Below are positions 1-7,889 of a stretch of DNA of 34,275 nucleotides, piece after piece. Within the stretch, counting starts at the first letter, position 1, and each line of letters opens with the position of its first letter. A program made the position numbers and the translations under genes. The DNA comes from Oribacterium sp. WCC10. Lineage in GTDB: Bacteria; Bacillota; Clostridia; Lachnospirales; Lachnospiraceae. Location: contig NZ_FOPH01000026.1 of NCBI RefSeq assembly GCF_900113415.1, positions 1 to 34,275 on the forward strand. Direction: 5' to 3'. The notes beneath the pieces were generated by a model that was not told where the DNA came from, did not search any database, and saw nothing but the letters and a program-made list of their open reading frames with translations.

Positions 1-100
1 AAGAGTAAGACCCCTTGAAGACTACGAGGTAGATAGGGCTAAGCTGTAAGTGCTGTAAAGCATTCAGGTGATAGTTACTAATAGGTCGAGGGTTTGACCA
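1..100 (+). rRNA. 23S ribosomal RNA, 3' end (partial)
   Basis: The first ~100 bases match the conserved end of bacterial 23S rRNA. The signature GACTACGAGGTAGATAGG lies at about 21-38, and the TACTAATAGGTCGAGG block leading to GGTTTGACC lies at 77-99. The gene enters from outside the window on the plus strand. The 3' end is placed at the GACC that normally pairs with the 5' end of the molecule, and is accurate to a few bases. No 5S gene follows before the terminator at 221-250. Confidence 0.95.
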
Positions 101-220
101 ATGTGGTTTGGTTGCTGGATAACAGATGGATTACTGAGAATAAGTTATTTGTATTCGGTACGCAGTTTTCAAGGCACGATATTTGATCTATGATCATAAA
201 CTTTATATCGAAGCTTTTTA

Positions 221-250
221 AACAATCAGATTTGTATCTGGTTGTTTTTT
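221..250 (+). terminator. rRNA operon terminator
   Basis: AACAATCAGAT (221-231) pairs with ATCTGGTTGTT (236-246) around a 4-nt loop, with one G-T wobble, and is followed by a run of T. This is a standard rho-independent terminator about 120 nt after the 23S end. The span 100-220 between them has no tRNA or 5S-like sequence that I can recognise. Confidence 0.85.
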
Positions 251-491
251 TATGTTTATAGGAACTTTATAGGAAATGGCATTAACTGAACATTCAGCAC
301 AACATATGTCCGCATTAAAAACACGTAATTTTAATAAGGGCTTTATTTTATAATCCATTTCTGCATTTTTATTTTATAACTGTAATCTGTGGGGAATCTG
401 TGGGGATTTTGAAGTTCTGAGAATATACAAATAGATAAGCAAAATATGTTCTTAAAGTTGAACTTTGAAAGGTAAATCAGTATAACAATAG
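251..491. other. Gene-less AT-rich spacer
   Basis: No open frame with a ribosome site is visible on either strand between the rRNA terminator and the terminator of the next minus-strand gene. The only structure seen is a short direct repeat of ATCTGTGGGGA, two adjacent copies at about 387-408. Confidence 0.5.
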
Positions 492-537
492 GAAAAAATC
501 CCTGAAACTTCAATATTATCAATGAAGTTTAGGGATT
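492..537 (-). terminator. Terminator of the minus-strand hypothetical gene
   Basis: Bases 497-512 and 523-537 form a ~15-bp stem (AATCCCT..AAACTTCA against TGAAGTTTAGGGATT) with one bulged base and a ~10-nt loop. Read on the minus strand, the stem is followed by six T (A-run at 493-498 on the plus strand). It lies ~95 nt past the stop of the gene at 632-1057. Confidence 0.8.
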
Positions 538-631
538 ATGACAATCACCGGATTCTGTATAAAAACTGGTGATTGGATTTGTATTTTTATACCATTATTA
601 AAGCTGAACAGATTATCTAAATGAGCGTGTC

Positions 632-1057
632 TTATTTTCTGAAGAGGTTGTTAAGCTTTCCAAATAATGAGTTTCTGCTTTCTGCTTCCTTTTCAGCTTC
701 AGCAGCGAGGTCCTTGTTCAACTGTGTTTCAAGAAGCTCTGAAAATAGTGGCGTATCTGCCGTGATTCCTTTGGGAAATCTGGTGATAACCTTTGTGTAT
801 GATCTGTAAACTGTATTGGAATCATTTTCTACAACATAATCATGCAGACAGTTAACTACATTATGTTCTACACCATAGGATATTATATTAAAGGCTCTGC
901 AATAGTAATATATGTCGTTGTTGTCAAAAGGAATATCCTTGCCCAAAAAAACTATCTCATATATAAAATCAATGATTTCCTTAAGGCTTTTATCATTTAA
1001 CTTTTCATTGAGGTATTCTAAAGCCTTTTTCTTAGGAATATTATTAATACCAGCCAT
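632..1057 (-). CDS. Hypothetical protein, 141 aa
   Basis: I do not recognise this protein. The start is placed at the ATG complementary to 1055-1057 (protein begins MAGINNIPKKK) because AAGGAG lies 7-8 nt upstream on the minus strand; an upstream in-frame ATG at 1096 lacks such a site. The product is soluble and mixed alpha/beta in appearance, with no signal peptide or membrane segment. Its tail is charged and probably helical (DLAAEAEKEAESRNSLFGKL). It stands alone between the rRNA operon and a diguanylate cyclase remnant and has its own terminator at 492-537, so it is probably monocistronic. A real gene is likely; no function is proposed. Confidence 0.7.
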   Translation of the reverse strand: MAGINNIPKKKALEYLNEKLNDKSLKEIIDFIYEIVFLGKDIPFDNNDIYYYCRAFNIISYGVEHNVVNCLHDYVVENDSNTVYRSYTKVITRFPKGITADTPLFSELLETQLNKDLAAEAEKEAESRNSLFGKLNNLFRK

Positions 1058-1261
1058 AACTCTATCTCCTTTTTTATATTGAATCAGGAAGCCCATGGTA
1101 TGTGGGGTTCCTAAAAATGCTACATAAGTTCATTTGATTATAGTCATTTTCAAGATTAGTGACTTGGCTAACAGTAATATCGTAAACTGTAATATCTCAG
1201 AAATATCTGCATGTTCTGAAAATGTCAGACAAAAATATTAAAATTAAATGTTAAAATCATA

Positions 1262-1301
1262 TGTAAATCATATATAAATCATATATATATATATATATAT
1301 T
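1262..1301. repeat. AT dinucleotide tract
   Basis: A run of about ten AT units at 1281-1301 is preceded by two or three short units of AAATCATAT (1256-1280). It sits between the hypothetical gene and the broken cyclase gene, in a 270-nt gene-less spacer with no other recognisable signal. Such tracts vary in length by slippage. Confidence 0.85.
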
Positions 1302-1329
1302 AAATCGACACTCCGGTAATACTAATAAG

Positions 1330-2762
1330 CTACTTGTCTTCTTTATTCTCCTTATGATAATTAGCTTTAGACTTATACATGTTTGAATCTGCTTCATATA
1401 GCATAGAGTTAATCTGTCTTGTTTTTATCTCATCTACTGTTCGGGTTGCGCATCCGTGAGATACTGAAAGCTTAAAGGATTCGAGGCTTGAGCGATTGAA
1501 TTTTTCAATCTCTTCATTCAAGGCCTTCACTGCGATATCATATTTTGTTTTAATATTACCGGGAATAAGTGAAATAAATTCATCTCCGCCGATTCTCCCG
1601 ACAAAACCTACTGTACCAAAACTGTTTTTTAGACACTCTGCAAATGCTTTAAGGGCTCTGTCTCCACTTTGATGGCCATACGTATCATTTATTTTCTTAA
1701 AACTGTTTAAATCAAAACAGACCACCATGATATCTTCTTCAAGATCATCAAATACATTTATCATATCGTGACATTTCTTGGCATTTCCAAGGCCGGTAAG
1801 AGCATCCTGATAAGCAAGCTTTTTGGTTTTGATAGCGTTAACCTGATGCTTAAAGATCAGAAACGTCGCCACCAGCATCATCAGGAAAGATGTTCCATGA
1901 AGCAGCAAAATGTTCAATATACCACCCATAAAGTAATCATCATCAAGAATATATATTATTTTCCAATGGCAGTAATCGAGATCTGACATTGCAACAAAGT
2001 ACTCCTGATTTCTGTATCTAAGCTTTCCTGACAGTGTAGCAGTACTACTCAAACCTTTACCGATGAAATTAATAGCTTCACTGGAATCTGAAAACGTTTC
2101 GATGGCATTATCCTTCTTTACCACTGACATAGTATTCTCATAAAGAACATATTCTCCATTTTGAGTTATGGCCGCGGTAAGTCCTTCATCATACATAGAT
2201 CTTAATTCTTCGTATAGTGCAGACAAACTCAAGGTGCCGCATAAAAGTCCGACCTTTTGACCTGTGGTATCATAGATAGATGTACATATGGTTGTGATAG
2301 GAGTATCAGTTCCTTCTCTGGTAGAAGGATCAGCTATGTACTGCTCATACTGTAATGCATTTTTGTACATTTCAATATCTTCGTGTTGTGGTCTTTTTGA
2401 ACCATTAAAGAAATAGCTTTTGCAGTCTGTATCTGCAACAAACATATATTCAAAACCAACATTTTGGGTTCTTTTTTGCAAATACTCTTTTTGAACGTCC
2501 GTATTCATTCCACTGATTTCCGGTTGTTCAGCTATATAGTTCATTACCGTAATTTTCGCTTCAAGTATAGAAGCTATATGTTGTTTCAAAGCATCTGCTC
2601 TACCGGCAACAAAAGAATTGCCTTTGGCAATCATTGAGGTATATGTGCTATAGCTGTAATATAAGGAAACTTAAAAACAAATGTGATTGCTACAAATGTA
2701 ACAAACCATAACATTCGTTCCTTAAATGAGAAGCCAATTTGATTGGATTTATCAATTTTCAT
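1330..2762 (-). pseudogene. Membrane sensor diguanylate cyclase, split by a frameshift
   Basis: Seen: a 434-aa frame (2634-1330) has an extracytoplasmic sensor-like region (about residues 1-230), a membrane segment near residues 237-262 and a C-terminal GGDEF domain with intact DALTGLGN and GGDEF motifs (RIGGDEF). No RxxD inhibitory site is visible just ahead of GGDEF. The N-terminal membrane anchor is missing from that frame. It is found in the next frame just upstream: 2762-2631 encodes 43 residues, MKIDKSNQIG..., with a hydrophobic segment (LWFVTFVAITFVF), ending at a TGA that overlaps the ATG of the long frame (A-ATG-A). Known: dCache-GGDEF proteins need both membrane segments to display the sensor outside. 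Inference: one gene broken by a single frameshift, or possibly rescued by ATGA coupling or a sequencing error. Confidence 0.8.
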
Positions 2763-2804
2763 TCCTAAACCTTTATAATCATTAATACAGACACGTCAAA
2801 CAAT

Positions 2805-2918
2805 TAGGGAAACGCTGATTAAAGCGTTTCCCGGGACGGATTTTCGATGCGAAGCATCAATTTCCGTTGACAATCCGTGCCATCCGTGGAAACACTGATA
2901 TAATCAGTGTTTCCTTAG
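2805..2918. repeat. Family A intergenic repeat, full copy 1
   Basis: A ~114-bp element made of three hairpins. The left arm is GGGAAACGCTGAT..AGCGTTTCCC (2807-2832), the middle is GATGCGAAGCATC (2846-2858), and the right arm is GGAAACACTGATATAATCAG followed by TGTTTCC (2888-2914). The ends, TAGGGAAACGCTGAT and ATCAGTGTTTCCTTAG, are inverted copies of each other. A second full copy lies at 15115-15241 and single-hairpin copies at 8811-8835 and 26180-26211. It lies between the divergent cyclase and response-regulator genes. Confidence 0.85.
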
Positions 2919-2976
2919 TTATCTGAGCGCGGGATACTACACGGAGTTTTGCTTCATCAACCGGAGGGAAATTAAT

Positions 2977-3856
2977 ATGCCTAATCCTGTTATTCCTCTG
3001 TTACGAAAGGGAAAGAGGACTGTCATAGTTGCAGATGATGAATATATAAACAGGCAGATACTGTTTGAGATGTTGAAGGAGGACTACCATGTCCTTCTGG
3101 CGGAAGATGGTGCAGAGGCCTATGACATTGTCCAAAAAAACAGTAAGACTATTTCACTCATATTGCTCGATCTGATAATGCTTAATATGACCGGGCTTGA
3201 ACTCCTCGACAAGCTGAAATCTCATGAGAAACTGTCACGTATTCCGGTGATAGTTCTCACGGCGAATCAGGATTCTGAGGTTGCAAGTTTAAATGCCGGA
3301 GCGGTAGATTTCATTCCAAAACCGTATCCTCAGCCTGATGTTGTAAGGGCAAGAGTCCGCAGAGCCATCGAACTGTCAGAGGACAGGCAGATCATCAGTG
3401 ATACTCAGTATGATGTTCTGACCGGACTTTATACAGAGGAATCCTTTTATTTATACACTGAACTTTTTGACAGATACTATTACGATCTTTCGGCTGATGC
3501 GGTTGTTCTCGGGATAAACAACTTTCATATCTTTAATGAACGTTACGGTGATAAAGGAAGAAGCTCTTTCACGAATGATGGGTAACGAAAACTTTTATAT
3601 TTCGATGATCTCAAGATTATTGGATGATAGCAATTTCGAGACATTGAAGCAGAGCATAGAAGACGGAGACCTTGACAGTGCTTTCGATGCTGCGCATAAT
3701 CTGAAAGGTGTCATAGGAAATCTTTCGCTTACACCTATTCTTGAACCTGTTAAAGAGGTGACAGAGCTTTTGAGATCACGAAAGGATATGGATTACAGTT
3801 CTTATGTAAAGTTGATTTTCGAAAGAAAGGAACAGCTGAAAGCATTGTTCAAATGA
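2977..3856 (+). pseudogene. REC-GGDEF-HPt signalling protein, internally deleted
   Basis: Seen: the first frame (2977-3585, 202 aa; GGAGG site before the ATG) carries a complete receiver domain with acidic pair D20/D21, phospho-acceptor D65, T95 and K115. It then has only the first ~50 residues of a GGDEF domain (YDVLTGLYTEESF.., VVLGINNFHIFNERYG), stopping before any GGDEF motif. After a frame change near 3550-3560 a second frame (3536-3856) encodes an HPt domain with the phospho-histidine in AAHNLKG (H54 of that frame). Known: REC-GGDEF-HPt architectures occur in clostridial phosphorelays. Inference: a deletion of the GGDEF core plus following sequence joined the two ends out of frame, so the encoded protein is a receiver with a short junk tail. 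The HPt might still start internally at the ATG-ATG near 3575, which has AAGGAAG ahead of it. Confidence 0.8.
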
Positions 3857-3880
3857 CAAATACTTAATGTGAGGTGTCAG

Positions 3881-4486
3881 ATGATCCATAACAGTTTTTC
3901 AGATAATAAAGAAAAAGACTCTCTTGCCTGGGAGGAAGTCAGTTGCGAGCATATTGTAAAGGATGAATGGATAGATTTTAAAAGACTTGCATACAGGTTT
4001 CCCGATGGAAGAGTGTTTGAACCTTACTACAGCTACAGTCGCAAGAATTATGTTGTTATCGTGGCTTCTGATACAGAAGGGAAGTTTCTTTCAGTAAGGC
4101 AGTTCAGGCAAGGAATAAAGGAAGTGACAACCGAGTTCCCTGCAGGAGGCATTGAGCGAAAGGACAATAAGGAATACGGTGATTCTCATGATGAATCATC
4201 AGAAGATGCATTGATTGCGGCAAAGCGCGAGCTTCTTGAGGAGACAGGCTATGAATCCGATGAATGGAGTCATCTTATTACTGTTCCGTCCAATGCAACC
4301 ATCGCAGACAACTATGCTTACATTTACAGGGCGAAAAACTGCAGAAGAGTTGCAGGTCAGTCACTTGATGAGACTGAATTTCTAAATGTAAAAAAATACA
4401 CTTCCGATGAGATCGAAGAGATGATCTCTGCCGGCAGGTTTCAACAGGCAGTACATATCATGGCCTGGCTGTTGGCAAGAAGATGA
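3881..4486 (+). CDS. Nudix hydrolase, ADP-ribose pyrophosphatase-like
   Basis: The central segment GGIERKDNKEY...SSEDALIAAKRELLEETGY is a Nudix box. The catalytic REL(L)EETG core is intact and an E lies eight residues ahead of the R; the glycine that opens the box is displaced by an acidic insertion rich in D, E and S. The surrounding pattern (VRQFRQG.. before the box, VPSNATIADNYAYIY after it) fits the ADP-ribose/nucleoside-diphosphate-sugar branch. That branch hydrolyses NDP-X to NMP and X-phosphate with Mg. The start at 3881 is chosen because GAGGTG sits 5 nt upstream; a GTG at 3869 is in frame but has no site. It follows the broken REC/HPt gene by 24 nt. The substrate is not certain. Confidence 0.85.
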   Translation: MIHNSFSDNKEKDSLAWEEVSCEHIVKDEWIDFKRLAYRFPDGRVFEPYYSYSRKNYVVIVASDTEGKFLSVRQFRQGIKEVTTEFPAGGIERKDNKEYGDSHDESSEDALIAAKRELLEETGYESDEWSHLITVPSNATIADNYAYIYRAKNCRRVAGQSLDETEFLNVKKYTSDEIEEMISAGRFQQAVHIMAWLLARR

Positions 4487-4575
4487 GAATATATGGTTTA
4501 GCCGATTTTCCCTTTCAGTAGTAAAAAATCGGTATCTATAGTTTCTATCTATATCCAACCCTAAATTATTCCAAA

Positions 4576-4604
4576 TTGTTTTCACCAAAAAACAGGACTA
4601 ATAT
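4576..4604 (+). promoter_or_regulatory. Candidate promoter of the peptide transporter operon
   Basis: TTGTTT (4576-4581), a 17-nt spacer and TAATAT (4599-4604) resemble a sigma-A promoter, though the -35 is imperfect. It lies ~170 nt ahead of the binding-protein start in an otherwise empty 290-nt spacer. A hairpin CCGATTTT/AAAATCGG (4502-4532) just after the Nudix gene has no clear T run. Confidence 0.45.
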
Positions 4605-4676
4605 ATTTTTAAACGAGATATGAAAGAATAATTTTTCATAAATAATATTCATATCTGCTGATTTAATTAAAGGAAC

Positions 4677-4708
4677 TCACTATAAGTGAATTAAAACTTA
4701 TGAGTTTT
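4677..4708. promoter_or_regulatory. Two adjacent palindromes upstream of the binding-protein gene
   Basis: TCACTATAAGTGA (4677-4689) is a perfect palindrome with a 3-nt centre. Four bases later AAAACTTATGAGTTTT (4693-4708) has perfect 6-bp arms around TATG. Both fall between the candidate promoter and the ribosome site, where an operator would act. The cognate regulator is unknown. Confidence 0.45.
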
Positions 4709-4776
4709 CCGAAGACAATCATTCATAATGTCAGACATTTCTTTTAATAAAGCTGACGTTAAATCGGGAGGGGTTT

Positions 4777-6465
4777 ATGAGGAAACAGGTTTTAGCTATT
4801 TTATCAGCCGCTTTGGTTTCTGCCACAGCTATAAGTGCCTGCGGTGTGCCAACAACAGGCGGGGAATCAGTACCTGAGGCAACAACTGAAGCAGCAGGAA
4901 AGTATGCATTGGATACAAGTGATGATAAGAAGGAAAATTCTGATGCAAATAAGTCAGATGATGCCGGACGTAAGGTTCTTCGTTTCGGACAGGGTAATGC
5001 AGGTGACGGACTTGATATGCAGGTATCGACTTCATCAAGAGCTGCATCAATTGCAGATGAGATAACAGAATCTCTTCTCAGATTTAACGAGGACAATGTG
5101 GAGGTTCCTGTTCTTGTAACGGCCTTCCCTACCATCTCTGATGATGGCCTCACATACAGCTTCGAGCTTAAAGAAGGAGTACACTTCACAAACGGTGCAG
5201 AGCTTAAAGCATCTGATGTAAAGTTTACCTTCGAGCGTATGTTCACACCGGCTACCGGGGCTAAATCCACAGCGTACTTCAAGATGATAAAGGGTGCTCA
5301 GGATATGCTCGACGGCAAGGCTACTGAACTTGCAGGTTTTGAAATCCAGGATGATTATCATTTCACCATAACTCTGGACTATGCATTTGCACCTTTTATA
5401 AAGAATATCGCCACATCTTATGCTGACATTTTCCCTGAGGAAGCCTGCAAGGAAGCGGGAGACAAGTGGGGCTTCGGAACAGATCTCATCGGTACCGGTC
5501 CATACAAGATTGATACCAATGATGACACAACAGGTGTAACGCTGGTAAAGAACGATGACTATCATGCCGGTGACGTTAATCTCGATGAGATTGATTTCGT
5601 ATATTTTGATGACGACCAGACAAAGCTTATAGCTTATGAGAATGGTGACATCGATCTTGCTGATGTAAATCCTGCATTGCTCAGTCAGTATCAGGAGACC
5701 AATGCTTCCGAAATCACAGCTTATCATCCTCTCGGAACAGCATTTATGTCACTTAACTTAAAGGCCGACTACATTAGCGACATCAATGTAAGAAAGGCAA
5801 TCTCACTTGCCATAAATCGTGAGGAGCTTGTTGATACAATCCTGAACGGTGCCGGTATTCCTGCATCAAGTTTCCTGAATAACAACATACCGGGTCATGA
5901 CGATTCACTTTCTGTTTACGAGTACAATCCGGAAGAGGCCAAAAAGCTTCTCGAAGAGGCCGGCTACGGTGACGGTATCACCATCGATGCTGAAGTTCGT
6001 CAGGCAGACCAGACTGTATTTGCAGCACTTCAGGGTTACCTTGATGAAGTAGGTATCACCCTTAACCTGAATGTGGTCGATAATGCCACATGGACTGCTG
6101 ACAGAACAGCCGGAAAGATTCCTGTAACAGGTATGACATGGAACGCACTCTATCCTGACGGCGATTTCCAGATGTACAACTACTTCTACTCAACAAACTC
6201 TGTTGCACAGGGTGTGTTCTATGAGAATGCCGACTTTGACAAGGCAATGGATGATGCAAGAGTTTCAACTGATGAGAATAAGCGTGCAGAGCTCTATAAG
6301 AAGGCAGATAAGCTTCTTTCACAGGACGACTACGCATGTATTCCTCTTTACTATCCACAGAGTCAGTTTATCGCAAAGCCATATGTAAAGAACTACAAGG
6401 TGGGTAACCTGATCTATCACTTCTTCGACGTGGATATCGATGCAGATGCAAAGGCTAAGGCCTGA
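4777..6465 (+). CDS. dppA: Peptide/nickel-type ABC transporter substrate-binding lipoprotein
   Basis: This 562-aa protein has a lipoprotein signal: a basic start (MRKQ), a hydrophobic stretch, and a lipobox ending AISAC with the lipidated Cys at residue 22. A low-complexity T/E/D/K linker follows (about 25-62). The mature part matches the family 5 solute-binding proteins (OppA/DppA): AASIADEITESLLRF near the N-end, YSFELKEGVHFTNGAELKASDVKFTFERM, GTGPYKI, VRKAISLAINREELV. It should sit on the outer face of the membrane and hand peptides to the permeases encoded downstream. GGGAGGGG lies before the ATG. A strong hairpin after the gene (6635-6667) probably keeps the binding protein more abundant than the membrane parts. 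The gene symbol is at family level; oligopeptide, dipeptide or another ligand cannot be told apart by eye. Confidence 0.93.
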   Translation: MRKQVLAILSAALVSATAISACGVPTTGGESVPEATTEAAGKYALDTSDDKKENSDANKSDDAGRKVLRFGQGNAGDGLDMQVSTSSRAASIADEITESLLRFNEDNVEVPVLVTAFPTISDDGLTYSFELKEGVHFTNGAELKASDVKFTFERMFTPATGAKSTAYFKMIKGAQDMLDGKATELAGFEIQDDYHFTITLDYAFAPFIKNIATSYADIFPEEACKEAGDKWGFGTDLIGTGPYKIDTNDDTTGVTLVKNDDYHAGDVNLDEIDFVYFDDDQTKLIAYENGDIDLADVNPALLSQYQETNASEITAYHPLGTAFMSLNLKADYISDINVRKAISLAINREELVDTILNGAGIPASSFLNNNIPGHDDSLSVYEYNPEEAKKLLEEAGYGDGITIDAEVRQADQTVFAALQGYLDEVGITLNLNVVDNATWTADRTAGKIPVTGMTWNALYPDGDFQMYNYFYSTNSVAQGVFYENADFDKAMDDARVSTDENKRAELYKKADKLLSQDDYACIPLYYPQSQFIAKPYVKNYKVGNLIYHFFDVDIDADAKAKA

Positions 6466-6634
6466 TATACACCCGGATTCATATGACGTTAGACGTATAG
6501 AACACAAAAACAAATAAGTAAAACCATTAATGCAGGATAAATCAATATCAGTGTTCCTCCGTTACTGCCATTCTCACTGATGAAATTTATCCTTTGCAGA
6601 TGATATAGCGGATTTAAAAGCTGTATCATTTACC

Positions 6635-6670
6635 GGATGCTGCCTGGGAAATACCCGGGCGGCATCCTTT
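6635..6670 (+). terminator. Hairpin terminator/attenuator after the binding-protein gene
   Basis: GGATGCTGCCTGGG (6635-6648) pairs with CCCGGGCGGCATCC (6654-6667) through about 13 bp, then TTTCCGTTT. The T run is short, so partial read-through into the permease genes is expected. This is the usual arrangement when one binding protein serves a less abundant membrane complex. Confidence 0.75.
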
Positions 6671-6754
6671 CCGTTTAATTCATGGATTCAATCCCGACTT
6701 ATAAGGATTTGATATTCATATCCGGTTAAATTCGAATTAAATGTCGTTATCCTA

Positions 6755-6793
6755 CGATGTAAGGGTCAAATACTTTTGAACACTCACGTCATC
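6755..6793. repeat. Family B repeat, minimal copy
   Basis: GATGTAAGGGTCAAA (6756-6770) runs almost directly into TACTTTTGAACACTCACGTC (6771-6790), an inverted relative of the same end sequence. Larger copies with the same two ends lie at 31293-31349 and 32612-32819. This copy stops ~25 nt before the start of the first permease gene. Confidence 0.7.
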
Positions 6794-6816
6794 TTATACG
6801 ACAGGTAAGGACTTCT

Positions 6817-7749
6817 ATGTTTCGATATATCATTAAGCGTACACTACTTGCTCTTGGAATCATTTTTTCCATATCTCTCATCACATTCCTTATTCTCAAT
6901 GTCTTACCCGGCGACCCTGTGGCCGCCATGCTGGGAGACTTCGCTGATGCCAATAAAATAAAAGAAGTTCGCCATAATCTGGGACTGGATGTTCCGCTAT
7001 GGCAGCAATACTTTCAGTGGATAAGTAATCTCCTTAAGGGCGATTTCGGTAACAGCTATTTCCAGAAAAAATCAGTTTTGTTTCTGATACTTCAGGCTTT
7101 TCAGTACACTTCATTTCTTGCTGTACTGGCCTATGTGATAGCCCTGATAGTAGGTCTCAGCATGGGAATCATTGCTGCCGTAAATCACGGAAGCTTGATA
7201 GACCGGAGTCTCATGACACTGTCTGTTCTCGGAATTTCAGCACCATCATTCTGGGTGGCCATTCTTCTTCAGATATATATCGGATTGAATTTTAAGATAT
7301 TTCCCGTATCAGGAGTACAGACACCTATTGGTTACGTACTTCCGGCCATAGCTCTTGGCACAAGATATGCAGCCTCAATCGCAAGAGTAACAAGAGCCTC
7401 TATGATGGAAGTTATGGGGCAGGATTTCATTCGTACAGCATATGCTAAAGGTCTTGGCAGTTTCCGTATAGTCATGGTACACATCCTGCGGAATGCGTTG
7501 ATTCCGATAATCACAATCATCGGTGCGGATATCGGCTCGCTGCTTACAGGATCTATGATCACTGAAAATGTCTTCAATATTCCGGGAATCGGAAAGCTTC
7601 TCATAGATGCCATCGGAAAACGTGACATACCGCTTGTTCAGGGCGGAGTTATCTATGTTGCGACAGTTTGTGTGATTGTGTATTTCGTTGTAGATATACT
7701 TTATGCAGTTGTGAATCCTAACATCAGACTCGGTGCTTCAGTTGAATGA
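6817..7749 (+). CDS. dppB: Peptide ABC transporter permease, DppB/OppB type
   Basis: A 310-aa integral membrane protein with the classic N-terminus (MFRYIIKRTLLALGIIFSISLITFLILNVLPGDPVAAMLG). It has about six membrane segments and a cytoplasmic EAA loop (ASMMEVMGQDFIRTAYAKGLG, near residues 190-215) that contacts the ATPases. The C-terminus, with LIDAIGKRDIPLVQGGV, is also diagnostic. AGGTAAGG precedes the ATG. It pairs with the permease at 7890 to form the channel for peptides delivered by the lipoprotein encoded upstream. Length and motif order are normal for the family. Confidence 0.95.
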   Translation: MFRYIIKRTLLALGIIFSISLITFLILNVLPGDPVAAMLGDFADANKIKEVRHNLGLDVPLWQQYFQWISNLLKGDFGNSYFQKKSVLFLILQAFQYTSFLAVLAYVIALIVGLSMGIIAAVNHGSLIDRSLMTLSVLGISAPSFWVAILLQIYIGLNFKIFPVSGVQTPIGYVLPAIALGTRYAASIARVTRASMMEVMGQDFIRTAYAKGLGSFRIVMVHILRNALIPIITIIGADIGSLLTGSMITENVFNIPGIGKLLIDAIGKRDIPLVQGGVIYVATVCVIVYFVVDILYAVVNPNIRLGASVE

Positions 7750-7789
7750 TGGATGGGAATAAATAATTATTTCACAGGCGAGGATGCAT

Positions 7790-7831
7790 ATGAATAATAA
7801 AAAAGCCCCAAAAACAATGAAGGACTGTTAA
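7790..7831 (+). CDS. Possible 13-residue leader peptide
   Basis: ATG at 7790 opens MNNKKAPKTMKDC and stops at 7831, preceded by GCGAGG. It lies between the two permease genes, just before a hairpin with a T run. It could be a leader peptide, the remains of an older start of the downstream permease, or chance. No homology is recognised. Confidence 0.25.
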   Translation: MNNKKAPKTMKDC

Positions 7832-7844
7832 GGGATTCATACTC

Positions 7845-7866
7845 CTTATGAAATCATAAGTTTTTT
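7845..7866 (+). terminator. Small intra-operon hairpin with T run
   Basis: CTTATGAAATCATAAG (7845-7860) folds into a 6-7 bp stem with a 4-nt loop and is followed directly by TTTTTT. It sits 23 nt before the second permease start, so it would be a weak terminator or attenuator inside the operon. Confidence 0.5.
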
Positions 7867-7889
7867 ATAACGATAGAACGGAGCATTTA

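Larger units (their letters stand above)
6466..6816 (+). other. Spacer with attenuating hairpin and a family B repeat
   Basis: This 351-nt gap holds no gene. It contains the hairpin at 6635-6670 and the smallest family B repeat at 6755-6793, both listed separately. Confidence 0.6.

Noticed and set aside
387-408. Direct repeat of ATCTGTGGGGA as an attachment site
   Set aside because: No integrase or tRNA end is adjacent, and two 11-bp copies alone are not enough.
5047-5727. 226-codon minus-strand frame opposite the binding-protein gene
   Set aside because: It is a shadow of the dppA coding strand with no ribosome site and no recognisable domain; the same goes for other long antisense frames at 4731-5282, 17418-17990 and 30515-31070.
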